Below are positions 4,791-5,781 of a DNA stretch of 5,781 bases, piece by piece; position 1 is the stretch's first letter; the number at the start of each line of letters is the position of its first letter. The notes beneath the pieces were generated by a model, which did no database searches, had not been told where the DNA came from, and worked only from the letters and a program-made list of their open reading frames with translations. The translations under genes were made by a program, and so were the position numbers. Source of the DNA: Sulfurimonas sp. (GTDB taxonomy: Bacteria; Campylobacterota; Campylobacteria; Campylobacterales; Sulfurimonadaceae); assembly GCA_027066935.1 (NCBI GenBank), contig JAMOMX010000431.1, forward strand, positions 1-5,781, written 5' to 3'.

Positions 4791-5781
4791 CTTAACACAA
4801 GAAACAAAATTAACAATATTATATATTTTTATTGCTTTTACCTTTTCGGTAGCTATGCGTATGATTTGGGTGTACCATTTTAATGGATATGAGTCGTTTA
4901 TGTTTAACGGTCAATTTATGATAAATACTAATGATGGATATTTTTGGGCAGAGGGAGCTAGGGACATACTTAGTGGAGTCTCTCAAGATAATGATTTATC
5001 TCCAACAACTTTAGCTGCATCACAATTAACAGCCTTTTTTGCATATATTTTGCCATTTTCGTTTGAATCAATCATACTTTATATGAGTGTATTTTTAAGC
5101 TCATTAGTTGTAATTCCAATTATTTTAATTGCAAAAAACTTTAAAAATTTAGAGATGGGTTTAATCGCAGCACTTTTAGCTAGTATAGCTTGGAGTTATT
5201 ACAACCGTACAATGGTCGGATATTTTGATACTGACATGTTAAACATTGTATTTCCAATGTTTTTACTTTGGTCAATAATATGGGCTATAAATACAAATCA
5301 AGATAAATATATATTAATTGCAGCATTAGATGTTTTACTTTATCGTTGGTGGTATCCACAAAGTTTCTCTTTAGAATTTTCTTTTTTTGGTTTAATCTTG
5401 CTCTACACGCTAATTTTTGATAGAAAGAATCTTTATAATTATAAGTTTCTTGCTATCATAATGTTGGCTATGATTAATTTTGATGGATATATCAGATTAT
5501 TGTTAGTGTTGGTTGCTTTTTTTATTTTTAAACAAGAAAAACTTCAAAAATATGTTTATCATATTTTAGGTATCTCTATCGCTCTATTTTTTATATCTGG
5601 TGGATTTGCACCTATTTGGAGTTTACTTAAAAGTTATGTCTTTACTCAAGATGTAATAGCTACTAAAGAAGGATTAGGTTTACATTTTTATTCAGTTATG
5701 CAAACAATTCGTGAAGCTGGAAAAATCCCTTTTGAAGTTTTTGCAAACCGTATTAGTGGACATAGTGTTACTTTTATCCTT
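4783..5781 (+). CDS. pglB: Oligosaccharyltransferase PglB/STT3, N-terminal part (3' truncated by window)
   Basis: This inner-membrane enzyme moves a glycan from an undecaprenyl-diphosphate carrier to Asn in periplasmic proteins (bacterial N-glycosylation, sequon D/E-X-N-X-S/T). 333 residues are visible with no stop. Compared with my memory of Campylobacter PglB: first transmembrane helix at about 9-32; the metal-site motif NTNDGYFWAEGARD (48-61, Asp51 equivalent to C. lari Asp56); PFSFESIILYMS (91-102); NRTMVGYFDTD (141-151, with Arg142, Asp149 and Asp151 matching Arg147, Asp154 and Asp156); a WWYP segment (189-192); and QTIREAGKIPFEVF (307-320), whose Glu311 fits external-loop-5 Glu319. The catalytic half seen here looks intact. 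The C-terminal periplasmic domain with WWDYG would lie beyond the window. The start overlaps the glycosyltransferase by 8 nt. Other pgl genes are not in view. Confidence 0.93.
   Translation, partial: MNNLTQETKLTILYIFIAFTFSVAMRMIWVYHFNGYESFMFNGQFMINTNDGYFWAEGARDILSGVSQDNDLSPTTLAASQLTAFFAYILPFSFESIILYMSVFLSSLVVIPIILIAKNFKNLEMGLIAALLASIAWSYYNRTMVGYFDTDMLNIVFPMFLLWSIIWAINTNQDKYILIAALDVLLYRWWYPQSFSLEFSFFGLILLYTLIFDRKNLYNYKFLAIIMLAMINFDGYIRLLLVLVAFFIFKQEKLQKYVYHILGISIALFFISGGFAPIWSLLKSYVFTQDVIATKEGLGLHFYSVMQTIREAGKIPFEVFANRISGHSVTFIL

Overview
The window is low-GC DNA, densely coded on the + strand only. It looks like a free-living campylobacterotal (epsilonproteobacterial) genome of Sulfurimonas or Sulfurovum type. 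The evidence is a futalosine-pathway menaquinone enzyme (MqnE), a bacterial PglB/STT3 oligosaccharyltransferase closely resembling those of Campylobacter, an epsilon-type MetK, and small palindromic repeats lying inside genes. The genus assignment is inference.

Layout: (1) Bases 1-1497 hold the 3' part of a bifunctional class II aldolase/short-chain dehydrogenase whose start lies outside the window. (2) Bases 1498-1656 are the only sizeable gap. It holds a candidate promoter (TATAAT at 1500), several overlapping inverted repeats and the metK ribosome binding site. (3) Bases 1657-5781 hold four genes packed like one operon: metK, then mqnE after 1 nt, a family 2 glycosyltransferase after 1 nt, and pglB overlapping by 8 nt. 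pglB runs off the right edge.

How the genes relate: MetK makes S-adenosylmethionine (SAM), which MqnE consumes in menaquinone synthesis, releasing methionine that MetK can reuse. The glycosyltransferase probably contributes a sugar to a glycan, and PglB transfers lipid-linked glycans to periplasmic proteins. Co-transcription of these two themes is inferred from spacing.

The most interesting structures are not genes. First, five copies of a 26-28 nt palindromic element (two convergent pairs and one single) sit in frame inside two unrelated coding sequences and add low-complexity protein inserts. Stem bases co-vary while ends and loop stay fixed, which suggests a mobile REP- or RPE-like family. 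Second, the metK leader carries two mutually crossing stems and a further strong hairpin. Third, a perfect 13-bp hairpin begins 5 nt after the A of the glycosyltransferase start codon, and a perfect 9-bp hairpin lies near the start of mqnE.
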